Below the pieces are notes generated by a model, which was given only the letters and a program-made list of their open reading frames with translations, ran no database searches and was not told the origin of the DNA. Of a stretch of 64,000 nt of DNA, positions 1 through 8,315 are shown one piece after another (position 1 is the first letter of the stretch; the number at the start of each line of letters is the position of its first letter). This DNA is from Hyphomicrobiales bacterium (GTDB lineage: Bacteria > Pseudomonadota > Alphaproteobacteria > Rhizobiales > Rhizobiaceae). The stretch covers positions 91,019 to 155,018 of the forward strand of contig UBXV01000027.1 in assembly GCA_900469625.1 (NCBI GenBank). Direction: 5' to 3'. Position numbers and translations under genes: made by a program.

Positions 1-30
1 AGTTCGGCCTTTTACAGCGATAGCAGCCGG

Positions 31-59
31 GCCGCAATCGCCTATAGGCTGCGGCTTTT
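31..59 (+). terminator. possible intrinsic terminator of an upstream gene
   Basis: Stem GCCGCA/TGCGGC with an inner CCTATAGG palindrome, followed by four T residues. It would end a transcript entering from outside the window. Short stem and short T run, so weak. The rest of bases 1-320 shows no convincing gene. Confidence 0.3.
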
Positions 60-320
60 CGTCGTGAGCGACCGCCGCGCTTCGGCCACAATGGCATTGA
101 CCGGTCGGATGACAGGGGCCAGGCATGGCGACCGCGATAACCTTGAGGCACCAGCGCTTCGGCAGCCACCTGGGGGCAAGGCCCGTTTCATTCCGCTTTA
201 ACCCAATTGCGCCATGTTTGGTGGCTGGTCCCGGCCCGCTCGGTGCGAGTGCAGGCAGGACTGGAAACCGGAGGCGGCGCCGTGTCGGCGGCGCCCCGTC
301 AAAGCGATCTCGGCGTTCTG

Positions 321-1670
321 ATGCAAACACCCCCCGCCACGGCAGTTAATTCTACACGACGGTACCCGGTGCCGGCGCTGTCGAGCAGCGACGCCGGGCT
401 GACGCAACTGACCCGTCACCTTGCATCGCTGTTGTCGGGCCTCGGGCTCTTCCTCATGGTCTTTACGCTGATGCCGTTTCAGGGTGCGGTGGAGGTCGAC
501 CCGAATGCCGGCAATGACGGCAACATCGTCAATCAGATCGGCTACCTCGTGCTCGGCGTCGTCTACCTGTCTGCCATGCTGCTCGTCGTCGACCGGCGGG
601 TACTGGCGCGGTTGATTTCTCCGGCCTGGGTCGCCGTTTTCGCCATCGCCTATTTCTCCTGCCTGCAATCCTACGACCCCGCAGCCTCCGCCCGCGGCCT
701 GACGCTCAGCCTCATCGCCATGATCATGGTGGCAGGCGTCCTGGTGCTGCCGCGCAGCGAGCAGGACTTCGTTCATGCCGGGGCCAATGCCATCCTGCTG
801 ATCGTGTTGATCGACTATGCGGCGCTGATCGTCGCGCCGGATCTTGCCATCCATTCGGCCGACGGCGGCGAGCCCTGGCACGCCGGCTTCTGGCGCGGCC
901 ATCTTCTGCACAAGAACGTCTCGGCCCCGGTCTTTTCGATCCTGTGCGTGTTCGGCATCTACTGCGCACGCTCCGGCGCCACGCTTCGCGGCTGGGCCAT
1001 TGCGCTGCTGTCGTTCAATTTCGTGCTGCACACCGGCTCCAAGACCACCATAGGCTTCCTGCCCATCGCCATCGCGCTGGTGCTTGCCGGGCGCGCGCTG
1101 CGCAGCCCAGGCCTGATGATCGCCGCGCATATTGCCATGTCGGTGATGATCTTCGGCCTCACGCTCGGCACGATCTATTCCGACACCCTGCTGGCGGCGA
1201 CCCGCGCAATCATCGACGACGCCACCTTCACCGGTCGCGACGACATCTGGAAATTCGCCAGCGCCAGCATCGCCGATCACCCATGGTTCGGCCAGGGCTA
1301 TTCCAGCTTCTGGCTCTCGCCTGTCATCATGGGCCTCGAGGCAAATTTCGAAGCCAGCTGGGACGTGCGCGGCATCGTGACCGGCCACAACAGCTATCTC
1401 GACGCCGCACTGATGTTCGGCCTGCCCGGCGGCATCCTCATGACGCTGCTGCTGTTCGTCAAACCGCTGTTCGACTACATCCGCGCCGCGCGCCGCCCGC
1501 AAGGCGGCGCCTTTGCCGATTTCTGCGTCATGGTCGTCATCTTCATGACCTACAACGCCATGCTCGAAAGCTTCTTCCTCAACCGCGCCGACCCGATGTG
1601 GCTCCTGACGGCACTGGCGGTTTTCGGCCTTGGCCTTGCCGGCCGCATGGGCCTGCGCAGCGAACAATAG
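321..1670 (+). CDS. O-antigen ligase / ExoQ-like polysaccharide polymerase membrane protein
   Basis: Predicted inner-membrane protein of 449 residues with about ten hydrophobic segments and the large periplasmic loop typical of the Wzy/WaaL/ExoQ superfamily, which joins or polymerises lipid-linked saccharides. The segment FTGRDDIWKFA followed by HPWFGQGYSSFW is the usual motif near the catalytic loop, and GHNSYLDAALMFGLPGG matches the family's conserved HN.yl motif after the loop. I chose ATG 321; the frame is open upstream to 207, but the added residues are not hydrophobic or family-like. The gene stands alone, followed by bmt on the same strand after 83 bp. It cannot be told from sequence whether it acts on exopolysaccharide, capsule or LPS, and no other polysaccharide genes are seen nearby. 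Confidence 0.8.
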   Translation: MQTPPATAVNSTRRYPVPALSSSDAGLTQLTRHLASLLSGLGLFLMVFTLMPFQGAVEVDPNAGNDGNIVNQIGYLVLGVVYLSAMLLVVDRRVLARLISPAWVAVFAIAYFSCLQSYDPAASARGLTLSLIAMIMVAGVLVLPRSEQDFVHAGANAILLIVLIDYAALIVAPDLAIHSADGGEPWHAGFWRGHLLHKNVSAPVFSILCVFGIYCARSGATLRGWAIALLSFNFVLHTGSKTTIGFLPIAIALVLAGRALRSPGLMIAAHIAMSVMIFGLTLGTIYSDTLLAATRAIIDDATFTGRDDIWKFASASIADHPWFGQGYSSFWLSPVIMGLEANFEASWDVRGIVTGHNSYLDAALMFGLPGGILMTLLLFVKPLFDYIRAARRPQGGAFADFCVMVVIFMTYNAMLESFFLNRADPMWLLTALAVFGLGLAGRMGLRSEQ

Positions 1671-1703
1671 TCGCCTGCCCGCCGCAGCAATGCTTGCAAA
1701 GAC

Positions 1704-1719
1704 ATAAAGATATCTTTAT
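1704..1719. promoter_or_regulatory. perfect 16-bp palindrome upstream of bmt, candidate SahR-type operator
   Basis: ATAAAGATATCTTTAT is its own reverse complement and lies 34 bp before the bmt start codon. SahR, the ArsR-family S-adenosylhomocysteine sensor, controls methionine-cycle genes in many Proteobacteria through AT-rich palindromes of this type. The assignment is inference from position and symmetry; no regulator gene lies next to it. Confidence 0.55.
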
Positions 1720-1753
1720 ATCTTGTTTCATTCATTCTAGCCGGGAAAAGCCG

Positions 1754-2770
1754 ATGACCCTTGCCGCCAATGTTCTCTCCGACCTCATCGCCGAAAAGGG
1801 CGTTCTTCTCGCCGATGGCGCCACCGGGACTTCGCTGTTCGCGATGGGTCTGGAAGCGGGCGAAGCGCCTGAGATCTGGAACGAGACCAGGCCGGAGAAC
1901 ATCACCAAGCTGCACCAGGACTTCGTCGATGCCGGCGCAGACATCATCCTGACCAATTCCTTCGGCGGCACGCGCCACCGGCTGAAGCTGCACCACGCCC
2001 AGGATCGCGTCTATGCGCTCAACAAGCGCGCAGCCGAAATCGCCCGCGCCGTCGCCGACAAGGCGTCACGCAAGGTCATCACCGCCGGTTCCGTCGGTCC
2101 GACCGGCGAACTGCTGATCCCGCTCGGCGCGCTGTCCTACGAGGACGCGGTCCTCGCCTTCGTCGAGCAGATGGAAGGCCTGAAGGCCGGTGGCGCCGAA
2201 GTCGCCTGGATCGAGACGATGTCGTCCCCCGACGAGATCCGCGCCGCTGCCGAAGCGGCCGCCAAGGTCGGCCTTCCCTATGTCTATACCGGTTCCTTCG
2301 ACACCGCCGGCAAGACGATGATGGGCCTGCACCCCAAGGACATCCACGATGTCGCCAAGGGCCTGGGCGACGGCCCGGTCGCCGTCGGCGCCAATTGCGG
2401 AGTCGGCGCATCCGACATCCTGTCATCGCTGCTCGACATGACCTCGGCAAACCCGCAGGCAACCGTGATCGTCAAGGGCAATTGCGGCATTCCCGAATTC
2501 CGCGGCTCCGAGATCCATTACTCCGGCACGCCGCCGCTGATGGCGGAATATGCGCGCCTGGCCGCCGATGCCGGCGCGAAGATCATCGGCGGCTGCTGCG
2601 GCACCACCTGCGGCCACCTCGCCGCCATGCGTGTCGCGCTTGACGAGCATTCGCCGCGCGAGCGCCCGACGCTCGATGTGATCATCGAAAGGATCGGCCC
2701 GCTGCGCAACAAGACCGCCAACGAAGGCCCGTCGGCGCCTGCCCGCGAGCGCCGAGGCCGCCGGGGCTGA
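1754..2770 (+). CDS. bmt: betaine--homocysteine S-methyltransferase (Bmt/BHMT family)
   Basis: Cytoplasmic zinc-dependent methyltransferase of 338 residues that would transfer a methyl group from glycine betaine to homocysteine, giving methionine and dimethylglycine. The N-terminal DGATGTSLF loop and the three zinc-ligand cysteines are present: Cys215 in GANCGVG and Cys281-Cys282 in GGCCGTTCG. These define the homocysteine S-methyltransferase fold (PF02574). Length fits the short alphaproteobacterial Bmt type, which lacks the B12 and folate modules of MetH. It is monocistronic, with an AT-rich palindrome upstream and a strong terminator 20 bp downstream. Sinorhizobium meliloti has a known bmt linking betaine catabolism with methionine synthesis. 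A methyl donor other than betaine cannot be excluded. Confidence 0.85.
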   Translation: MTLAANVLSDLIAEKGVLLADGATGTSLFAMGLEAGEAPEIWNETRPENITKLHQDFVDAGADIILTNSFGGTRHRLKLHHAQDRVYALNKRAAEIARAVADKASRKVITAGSVGPTGELLIPLGALSYEDAVLAFVEQMEGLKAGGAEVAWIETMSSPDEIRAAAEAAAKVGLPYVYTGSFDTAGKTMMGLHPKDIHDVAKGLGDGPVAVGANCGVGASDILSSLLDMTSANPQATVIVKGNCGIPEFRGSEIHYSGTPPLMAEYARLAADAGAKIIGGCCGTTCGHLAAMRVALDEHSPRERPTLDVIIERIGPLRNKTANEGPSAPARERRGRRG

Positions 2771-2790
2771 CCGGCCCCTGAACCAACTAT

Positions 2791-2831
2791 AAAAAACGCT
2801 CCGGCATCCCACGATCCGGAGCGTTTTTTTT
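2791..2831 (+). terminator. intrinsic terminator after bmt, also usable from the other side
   Basis: AACGCTCCGG pairs with CCGGAGCGTT across an 11-nt loop; A6 precedes and T8 follows, so it could terminate from both directions. On the minus side it lies beyond the aminotransferase gene ending at 2965. Confidence 0.9.
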
Positions 2832-2964
2832 ACCTGCGGCGCCTGATCGAGGCGCTTGCCGAAATTGCGGTACGCCTTCGGCATCATCCCCTGATGGCAA
2901 AGGACCGGCATGACGTGCGGACACCCATCAGGGTTTGCCGCTTCTGCGGGCTGCCCCGCGGAAT

Positions 2965-4119
2965 TCAGGCGATGCGTTTCGCCACGCCATCCGCCAGAAG
3001 GTGCCGACGCCATGCCGCGAGCCCGGTCTCGATGTTCCGGCGGCCGAAGCCGACACGAAAGCGATCCTGGGCAACGGGCAGCAGATCGGAGACGAACAGG
3101 CTCGAAGGCAGCAGCAGGACGCCGGCCTCCTCCACCAGGCGACGGCAATGGCTCTCGACGCCGTCCGACCCGAGATAGCGGGCAAAGCCGACGCAACCAC
3201 CGTCCGGCTCCCGCCATTCGTAGAGATCGGGGAAGTCGGCAAGGAAGGCGCCGAGCTTTTCCAGGTTCGTGGCGCAGAGAGCGCGGTTTCTGGCCAGCAG
3301 CGTCTCGCGCGCCTTGAGCGCGATGGTCGCCAGCACCTCCGACGGACGCGAATTGCAGATCGACAGATAGTGCTTCATCTTCTCCATGCGCTCGAGCAGG
3401 TGATGATCGCGGCAGGCGATCCAGCCGATGCGCAGGCCCGGCAGGCCATAGGCCTTGGACATGACATTCAGCGAGATGCCGCGCTCGAACAGCTCGGCCG
3501 CCTGCGGCAGCCGGAGCGCCGGGTCGCGCTCGAGGCCGCGGTAGACCTCGTCACTGAAGAGATGGATGCCGCGCTCGGCGCAGAGCTCGGCCAGCGCCCT
3601 GTAGGTCTGCTGATCGGCGATCGAGCCTGTCGGATTGTTGGGAAAGTTGACGGCGATCAGTTTCGTGTTCGGCTGCAGCGCCGCGCGCACATCGGCTAGA
3701 TCCAGCCGCCAGTTGTTTTCCGGGCGCAGCGGCACGCCGCTGACCGACGCGGCGATCGTTACCGGCAGCGTTTCCATCGACTGGTAGTTGGGCACGGTAA
3801 CGATGGCGTGGTCTTCAGGCCCCAGCAGCGCCAGCATGGCGCAGTAGAGCCCCTCTTCCGCCCCGGCAAAGCAGAGGATGTCGTCGGCCGAAAGCCCGCT
3901 ATAGGTCGAAGCGATGGCCGCCCGCAACGCTGGCGCGCCGTAGGTCTCGGTGTAGCCGAGCGTGAGCTTGTCCCAGGCTCCCCGGTCGGCATCGTCCGCA
4001 AGCGCCAGCAATTCACCCATGGAGATGGTTTCGGCATCGCTCGCTGTCATGTGATGGCGCGCCTTGAACTCCCAGCGGGAGAAATGCGTTTCGAGGCGGA
4101 AGTCTGGCAGGGTTGTCAT
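2965..4119 (-). CDS. class I/II PLP-dependent aminotransferase
   Basis: 384-residue fold-type I aminotransferase. Visible landmarks are NFPNNPTGS (substrate/PLP pocket), FSDEVYRGLE (Asp and Tyr contacting PLP), the Schiff-base lysine in SKAYGLPGLRIGW, and RVGFGR with the carboxylate-binding arginine near the C-terminus. ATG 4119 has a good Shine-Dalgarno (CCGGAGGA, 7 nt). It lies 58 bp downstream of a YheO-like regulator on the same strand, so the two may form one unit, with the regulator sensing the amino-acid substrate. Substrate specificity cannot be read from the sequence. Confidence 0.85.
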   Translation of the reverse strand: MTTLPDFRLETHFSRWEFKARHHMTASDAETISMGELLALADDADRGAWDKLTLGYTETYGAPALRAAIASTYSGLSADDILCFAGAEEGLYCAMLALLGPEDHAIVTVPNYQSMETLPVTIAASVSGVPLRPENNWRLDLADVRAALQPNTKLIAVNFPNNPTGSIADQQTYRALAELCAERGIHLFSDEVYRGLERDPALRLPQAAELFERGISLNVMSKAYGLPGLRIGWIACRDHHLLERMEKMKHYLSICNSRPSEVLATIALKARETLLARNRALCATNLEKLGAFLADFPDLYEWREPDGGCVGFARYLGSDGVESHCRRLVEEAGVLLLPSSLFVSDLLPVAQDRFRVGFGRRNIETGLAAWRRHLLADGVAKRIA

Positions 4120-4177
4120 ATCGGGTCCTCCGGTCGCTGCGTCCTTGGGACAGGCGACATGATTGTCTTCGTCGTGA

Positions 4178-4813
4178 TCAGGAAGCATCGCTGCGGGCGG
4201 CAGCGAGATAATTGTAGATCGAGGCGCGCGAGGTGCCGATGAGGCTCGCCAGATGATCCACCGCGTTGCGGGTCTTGAACAGACCGCGCTCCTCAAGTGC
4301 GGCAACGAGCGCGACGCGATCCGCCCGCTTGAGCGCTGCAAGCGCGATGCCCCGCTCCTTCAGCCAATCATGCAGCGAGGCGTTGATCTCCTCGCGCCAG
4401 TCGCGCGAAAACAGCGCCTGCGGCCGCGGCTGCGCCGCGCCGGCAAAGGCGGACAGAAGTTGCAGCGCATTGTCGATCATCGAGACGTCGAGATTGATGC
4501 AGAGCAGCCCCGCGGCCTTGCCTCTGGCATCGCGCAGCACCGCCGAGACCGACTTGACGCGCCGGCCGTCGGCGCCGGTCTTTTCATAGGGGCCAAGCAC
4601 GCTTTCCTCGCCCGAGACCGTGCCGAACGTATCCTCGATCAGAGAGTCCTCGCCGACGACGCGCCCCGAGGACGCATTCCATATGGCCGCCACCGTGCCG
4701 CTTCCCAGATCATGCAGCACGACCTCCGCATGCGGATAGAGCAAGGCGCTGATCGCTGCGGCCGAAGGCGCGTGCATGGCGATATCGAAGGCGGTGGCAG
4801 GTTCCAGGTTCAT
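4178..4813 (-). CDS. YheO-like PAS / HTH_22 transcriptional regulator (DauR-type)
   Basis: DNA-binding regulator of 211 residues. The N-terminal two thirds match the YheO-like PAS domain (PF08348), including the LGPYEKTGADGRRVKSVSAVLRD region followed by GLLCINLD. The C-terminus (AALEERGLFKTRNAVDHLASLIGTSRASIYNYL) is the HTH_22 module (PF13309). The DauR family member in Pseudomonas controls D-arginine catabolism. I chose ATG 4813: the TTG at 4849 that also opens the frame is part of a TTGACA hexamer and more likely a promoter -35. It is upstream of an aminotransferase gene on the same strand, suggesting control of amino-acid or amine breakdown. Confidence 0.8.
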   Translation of the reverse strand: MNLEPATAFDIAMHAPSAAAISALLYPHAEVVLHDLGSGTVAAIWNASSGRVVGEDSLIEDTFGTVSGEESVLGPYEKTGADGRRVKSVSAVLRDARGKAAGLLCINLDVSMIDNALQLLSAFAGAAQPRPQALFSRDWREEINASLHDWLKERGIALAALKRADRVALVAALEERGLFKTRNAVDHLASLIGTSRASIYNYLAAARSDAS

Positions 4814-4941
4814 GGCCAACGGAATGAATGATTCTGGAATTTTTGTCAATATTGGATGCTTAGTACAATTTCATCGACGCTTGCGCGCCCGGCGACCCTG
4901 TCCTATCCCGATTGAAACGAGATTCGCCTGGAGAGACCGAC

Positions 4942-5289
4942 ATGAACGCTGGCCCCGCTTCCTTTCCCGACCGGGACACCGTTGCCGACAAGCTTTCCTC
5001 TTTCGGCGAAGCGGACCAGGCCTTCGTGCGGTTGCTGATGGAAAACCCCGAACAGGACGACCGGCTGCTGGATGGGCTTTACCGCTATCTCGATATCGCC
5101 TCCGAAGCCCGCTTTCTCAACACGCTGAAGCTCGACAAGCTCGGACAGTGGCTCGGCAACGAGGCCCCGGCCCGGCTGCAGATGCGCCTGATGGAAGCCG
5201 CCCGCGCGAGCCAGCACCCGGCCTACCAGGCGTTCAAGATGGGCCTGACAAAATCCGGCGGTCTGGAGCGCGCCTTTCCGAAGGCGTGA
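4942..5289 (+). CDS. conserved hypothetical protein, 115 residues
   Basis: Soluble, mostly helical small protein with no signal peptide or membrane segment; I do not recognise a family. The start ATG 4942 is preceded by GGAGAGA at a good distance, and codon use is like that of neighbours. It is divergent from the YheO-like regulator, whose promoter region it shares. Function unknown. Confidence 0.65.
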   Translation: MNAGPASFPDRDTVADKLSSFGEADQAFVRLLMENPEQDDRLLDGLYRYLDIASEARFLNTLKLDKLGQWLGNEAPARLQMRLMEAARASQHPAYQAFKMGLTKSGGLERAFPKA

Positions 5290-5382
5290 GGCGACGGCGC
5301 CTGATACATCCCCTCACTGTCCTGCCGGACATCTCTCCCCGCACGCGGAGAGAGAGAGAGCCGCTAGGCGCACCCTTGGGTG

Positions 5383-5433
5383 CCAAATCCCAGCGTTTCC
5401 CAAATCTCAGTGCTTCCCAAATCTCAGTGCTTC
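5383..5433. repeat. three tandem 17-bp repeats
   Basis: Three consecutive 17-bp units: 5383-5399 (diverged), 5400-5416 and 5417-5433 (identical, CCAAATCTCAGTGCTTC). They lie between convergent genes (4942-5289 and 5575-7689). No coding potential; likely slippage-type expansion. Confidence 0.85.
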
Positions 5434-5481
5434 ATTGTCAGATTTCGGCCGTCGCCATAGGCAATGCCGCAGCCGCTCGTC

Positions 5482-5540
5482 CCTTCTCCCCGCCGGCGGG
5501 GAGAAGGTGGCGGCAGCCGGATGAGCGGCCGCGCGCGGGT
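5482..5540. repeat. RIME-like intergenic palindromic element
   Basis: A 26-bp perfect palindrome (CCTTCTCCCCGCC joined to its reverse complement, 5482-5507) followed by GTGGCGGCAGCCGGATGA. This layout is typical of Rhizobium intergenic mosaic/RIME elements; a diverged second copy is at about 27616-27676. It lies at the 3' side of the vWA gene. Confidence 0.7.
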
Positions 5541-5574
5541 GTCGGCGGAGCAGCGCCAAGGCCCTCGCCGCCCC

Positions 5575-7689
5575 TCAATTGGCCGAGTTGTCTCCGCCCG
5601 AAAGACCCTTGGCGAGCCTGACCAGATTGACGAACTCGCTGCGATAGCCGAACGGATCGGCTCCCTTGGCCGCGGCCGCGAGATCGACGACGGCGTCGTA
5701 GGAATAGTCAGAAAGCGTGCTCACGCCCGAAAGCTTCTGCCCGAAGGCGGCGACCGCCACCGAGAACCGCACATCGGCCGGCGCCTCGGCGAGCGAGGGC
5801 ACGGCGTTCGCCTCCGTGACCGGCGTCGTGATCAGCGCGCTGCTGTCGCCGTCCGGCTTCTTGTAACGGATTTTCAGGAAGGCGAGTTCGCCGGCGTTGG
5901 CGGTGGCATCGGCCGCGGTCTTCTGCGCCGGCTTGTAGCGCAGCTCGTCGGTGAGCACCGCCGGGCTGCCCTTCGGCGTCACCTCATAGATCGCGGTCAC
6001 ACTGTGGCCAGAACCGATGTCGCCGGCATCCACCTTGTCGTTGTTGAAATCCTCGCGCTTCAATGCCCGGGTCTCGTAGCCGATCAGCCGGTACTCGGCG
6101 ATGGCAGCCGGATTGAACTCTACCTGCAGCTTGACGTCCTTGGCGATCGGGAAGAGCGATGCGCCCGCCTCCTCCACCAATGTCTTCTGCGCCTCGGCCA
6201 GCGTGTCGATATAGGCGGCGGTGCCGTTGCCGTTCTGGGCGATCGCCTGCATCAGCGCGTCGTTGTAGTTGCCGCGGCCGAAGCCGAGCACCGACAGGAA
6301 GATGCCGCTCTTGCGCTTCGTCTCGATCATCGCCTTGAGGTCGTCGTCACTGGCCGGCCCGACATTGAAGTCACCGTCGGTTGCCAGCATCACCCGGTTG
6401 ACGCCGCCCTTGACGAAAGCCTTTTCCGCCAGCCGATAGGCCGCATCGATGCCCTCGGCACCCGCCGTCGAACCACCCGGCTGCAGCGTGTCGATCGCCT
6501 GCAGTATCCTAGCCTTGTCCTTGACAGCCGTCGTTTCCAGCACCGTGCCGGCATTGCCGGCATAGGTGACGATCGAGACGGTATCGTCCGGCTTCAGCGT
6601 CTCGACGAGCAGCCGGAAGGCGGCCTTCAGAAGCGGCAGCTTGTCGGGCTCGTCCATCGAGCCGGAAACGTCGATCAGGAACACCAGGTTCGCCTTCGGC
6701 GCCTCGGCCGGTACGACGTCATAGCCCTTGATCGCCACATGCATCAGCCGCGTGCCACCATTCCAGGGTGTCGGCGTCACCGTCACCGTCGCCTTGAACG
6801 GTTCGGCGGCAGAGGCCGGGCGCGGCCAGTCATAGGGGAAGTAATTGACCATCTCCTCCACCCGCACAGCATCGCGATCCGGCACCTGGCCCTCCATCAG
6901 CGAGCGGCGCACGAAGGCATAGGAAGCCGTGTCGACATCGACCGAGAAGGTCGATACCGGATCGGTGGCGACGCTTTTGACCGGATTGTTCTCGGCCTTG
7001 CCGAAGCGCTCGCGGTTTTCCGGCGGTGCCGGCTGCATGTCCGGCGATACGATCGGCGCGGCGACCGAAAGCTGTGCGGCGCTGTCGCTCATCATCTGGT
7101 TGGCCATGGCATCCGCTTCGGCCGCAGCCGTGGGCGCCGGGCTCCCAGCCTGCGGTGCGGATTGAACCTCAACGGTCTTCTGTTCACGGGCGCGTGTCAG
7201 CAACCGGGCAATTTCCGGCTCGTCGGCCGTTGCCTTCGCCTTGCTGTCGGTGTCTTCAGGTGCCGGCGAACCGGAGGCCTCCGACTTTTTGGCCGCAGCC
7301 AGGCTCTCGTCCACCGTCGCTGCCGTCGAGGACGGTTTCGCAAGTGGCACGGCCTTCTGTCTCGGCTCCTCCTTGACGGCGATTTCCGTGCCGCTACCCC
7401 CCGGAAGCGCCGTGTTGCGCGTCAGTTCCAGCGTCAGGAAGGCGGCGGCAGGCACGACCAGCAGCGTGGCGAGTGCCGATCCGGCAAGCAGTTTCCTGTT
7501 CATGATGGGGCTCCATATCCGGTTGAAGATGGAGCTTTGACGAACCGGCGGCACCGATCCTTGGGTGCTGGTCGAATTTTCTTCGGCGAGGTCGAAGGCC
7601 TGCATGGCGGCCGAAAGCGCGCGGGCGCGTGCCTCGTTCGAAGCCTTTGGCGCAGTCCGCCCGGAGAGCTTGTCGAATTCGTCGGTCAT
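5575..7689 (-). CDS. membrane-anchored von Willebrand factor A domain protein (YfbK-like)
   Basis: About 704 residues. A 60-residue cytoplasmic N-terminal segment is followed by one transmembrane helix (roughly residues 65-85), an Ala/Pro/Glu-rich linker, a vWF_A N-terminal domain (PF12450, near FSVDVDTASYAFVRR), a vWA domain with a complete MIDAS motif DVSGSM, and a C-terminal DUF3520 (PF12034). It binds a divalent metal and probably a protein ligand in the periplasm. ATG 7689 lies 2 nt after the sigma-factor stop; an in-frame GTG at 7695 overlaps that stop, so the two genes are translationally coupled. This pairing suggests that the N-terminal segment holds the ECF sigma factor at the membrane, which is inference. 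Confidence 0.85.
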   Translation of the reverse strand: MTDEFDKLSGRTAPKASNEARARALSAAMQAFDLAEENSTSTQGSVPPVRQSSIFNRIWSPIMNRKLLAGSALATLLVVPAAAFLTLELTRNTALPGGSGTEIAVKEEPRQKAVPLAKPSSTAATVDESLAAAKKSEASGSPAPEDTDSKAKATADEPEIARLLTRAREQKTVEVQSAPQAGSPAPTAAAEADAMANQMMSDSAAQLSVAAPIVSPDMQPAPPENRERFGKAENNPVKSVATDPVSTFSVDVDTASYAFVRRSLMEGQVPDRDAVRVEEMVNYFPYDWPRPASAAEPFKATVTVTPTPWNGGTRLMHVAIKGYDVVPAEAPKANLVFLIDVSGSMDEPDKLPLLKAAFRLLVETLKPDDTVSIVTYAGNAGTVLETTAVKDKARILQAIDTLQPGGSTAGAEGIDAAYRLAEKAFVKGGVNRVMLATDGDFNVGPASDDDLKAMIETKRKSGIFLSVLGFGRGNYNDALMQAIAQNGNGTAAYIDTLAEAQKTLVEEAGASLFPIAKDVKLQVEFNPAAIAEYRLIGYETRALKREDFNNDKVDAGDIGSGHSVTAIYEVTPKGSPAVLTDELRYKPAQKTAADATANAGELAFLKIRYKKPDGDSSALITTPVTEANAVPSLAEAPADVRFSVAVAAFGQKLSGVSTLSDYSYDAVVDLAAAAKGADPFGYRSEFVNLVRLAKGLSGGDNSAN

Positions 7690-7691
7690 GA

Positions 7692-8219
7692 TCACACGGC
7701 CTCCTTGCCAAGCACTGTCTTCAGCCGCTTGCGCGCCTCATGCACGTGCCAGGACACGGTTGATTCCGAGCATCCGAGCACGTCGGCGGCGGCGGCATGG
7801 CTCATCCCCTCGGCATAGACGAGCAGCACCGCGTCGCATTGCTTTTCCGGGAGCCCCCTGACCGCCGTCCAGAGCGCCTGCTCGCGCTCGTCCTCGCCGC
7901 TATCACCTGCGCCGAGAACCGCCTGCTCGCTGGCATAAGCCTGCATCCCGGTGCAGTCCCGCGTCTGGCGGCGCCTGTGGTCGCGAGCGGCATTGAGGGT
8001 GAGCGTGTAGAGCCAGGTGCGAAACCGGCTGGTGCCGCGAAAGCCGCGAATGGCCGAGCCGAGCCGCACGCAGACATCCTGGGCGATATCCTCCGCATCC
8101 GCGGTGTTTCCCGACCAGCGCCAGGCGACGGCATGGACAAAATCATAGTGCCGCTCGACCAGTTGGCCGAACGCCTGTCTGTCGCCAGACACCGCTTTGT
8201 CGACAAGTTCAGCGTCCAA
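7692..8219 (-). CDS. RNA polymerase ECF sigma factor
   Basis: 175-residue ECF sigma factor with region 2 (FGQLVERHYDFVHAVAWRWSGNTADAEDIAQDVCVRL, containing the DAEDIAQD core-binding helix) and region 4 (LPEKQCDAVLLVYAEGMSHAAAADVLGCSESTVSWHVHEARKRL, an HTH contacting the -35 box). The start is TTG 8219 behind GGGAG; no ATG fits region 2. It ends at the start of the vWA membrane gene, the likely regulator partner. A possible autoregulated promoter lies just upstream. Its signal is unknown. Confidence 0.88.
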   Translation of the reverse strand: MDAELVDKAVSGDRQAFGQLVERHYDFVHAVAWRWSGNTADAEDIAQDVCVRLGSAIRGFRGTSRFRTWLYTLTLNAARDHRRRQTRDCTGMQAYASEQAVLGAGDSGEDEREQALWTAVRGLPEKQCDAVLLVYAEGMSHAAAADVLGCSESTVSWHVHEARKRLKTVLGKEAV

Positions 8220-8249
8220 TGGCGTGCCCGCTCCCAGCTGTTTCAGACC

Positions 8250-8274
8250 TTAGACGTTGCACGGCGGCAATTCC
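8250..8274 (-). promoter_or_regulatory. possible ECF-type promoter of the sigma factor gene
   Basis: On the minus strand GGAATT is followed after 12 nt by CGTCTAA, resembling ECF -35 (GGAA) and -10 (CGTC/TCTAA) elements, 31 nt before the TTG start. The spacer is shorter than usual, so this is tentative. Confidence 0.3.
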
Positions 8275-8315
8275 TTGGGGTCCCGCGCGAAAAAATCTTC
8301 GGAACCAGGAAAAAA

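Noticed and set aside
198..1667. Long open frame antisense to the ExoQ-like gene
   Set aside because: Composition artefact of GC-rich coding DNA: repetitive Asp/Glu/His/Arg/Gln-rich sequence without any family motif. Similar antisense frames at 22250-23494, 23540-24472, 26102-27343 and 58870-60645 were left out for the same reason.
4178..4849. TTG 4849 as start of the YheO-like regulator
   Set aside because: The TTG is part of a TTGACA hexamer that looks like a promoter -35; ATG 4813 begins at the domain.
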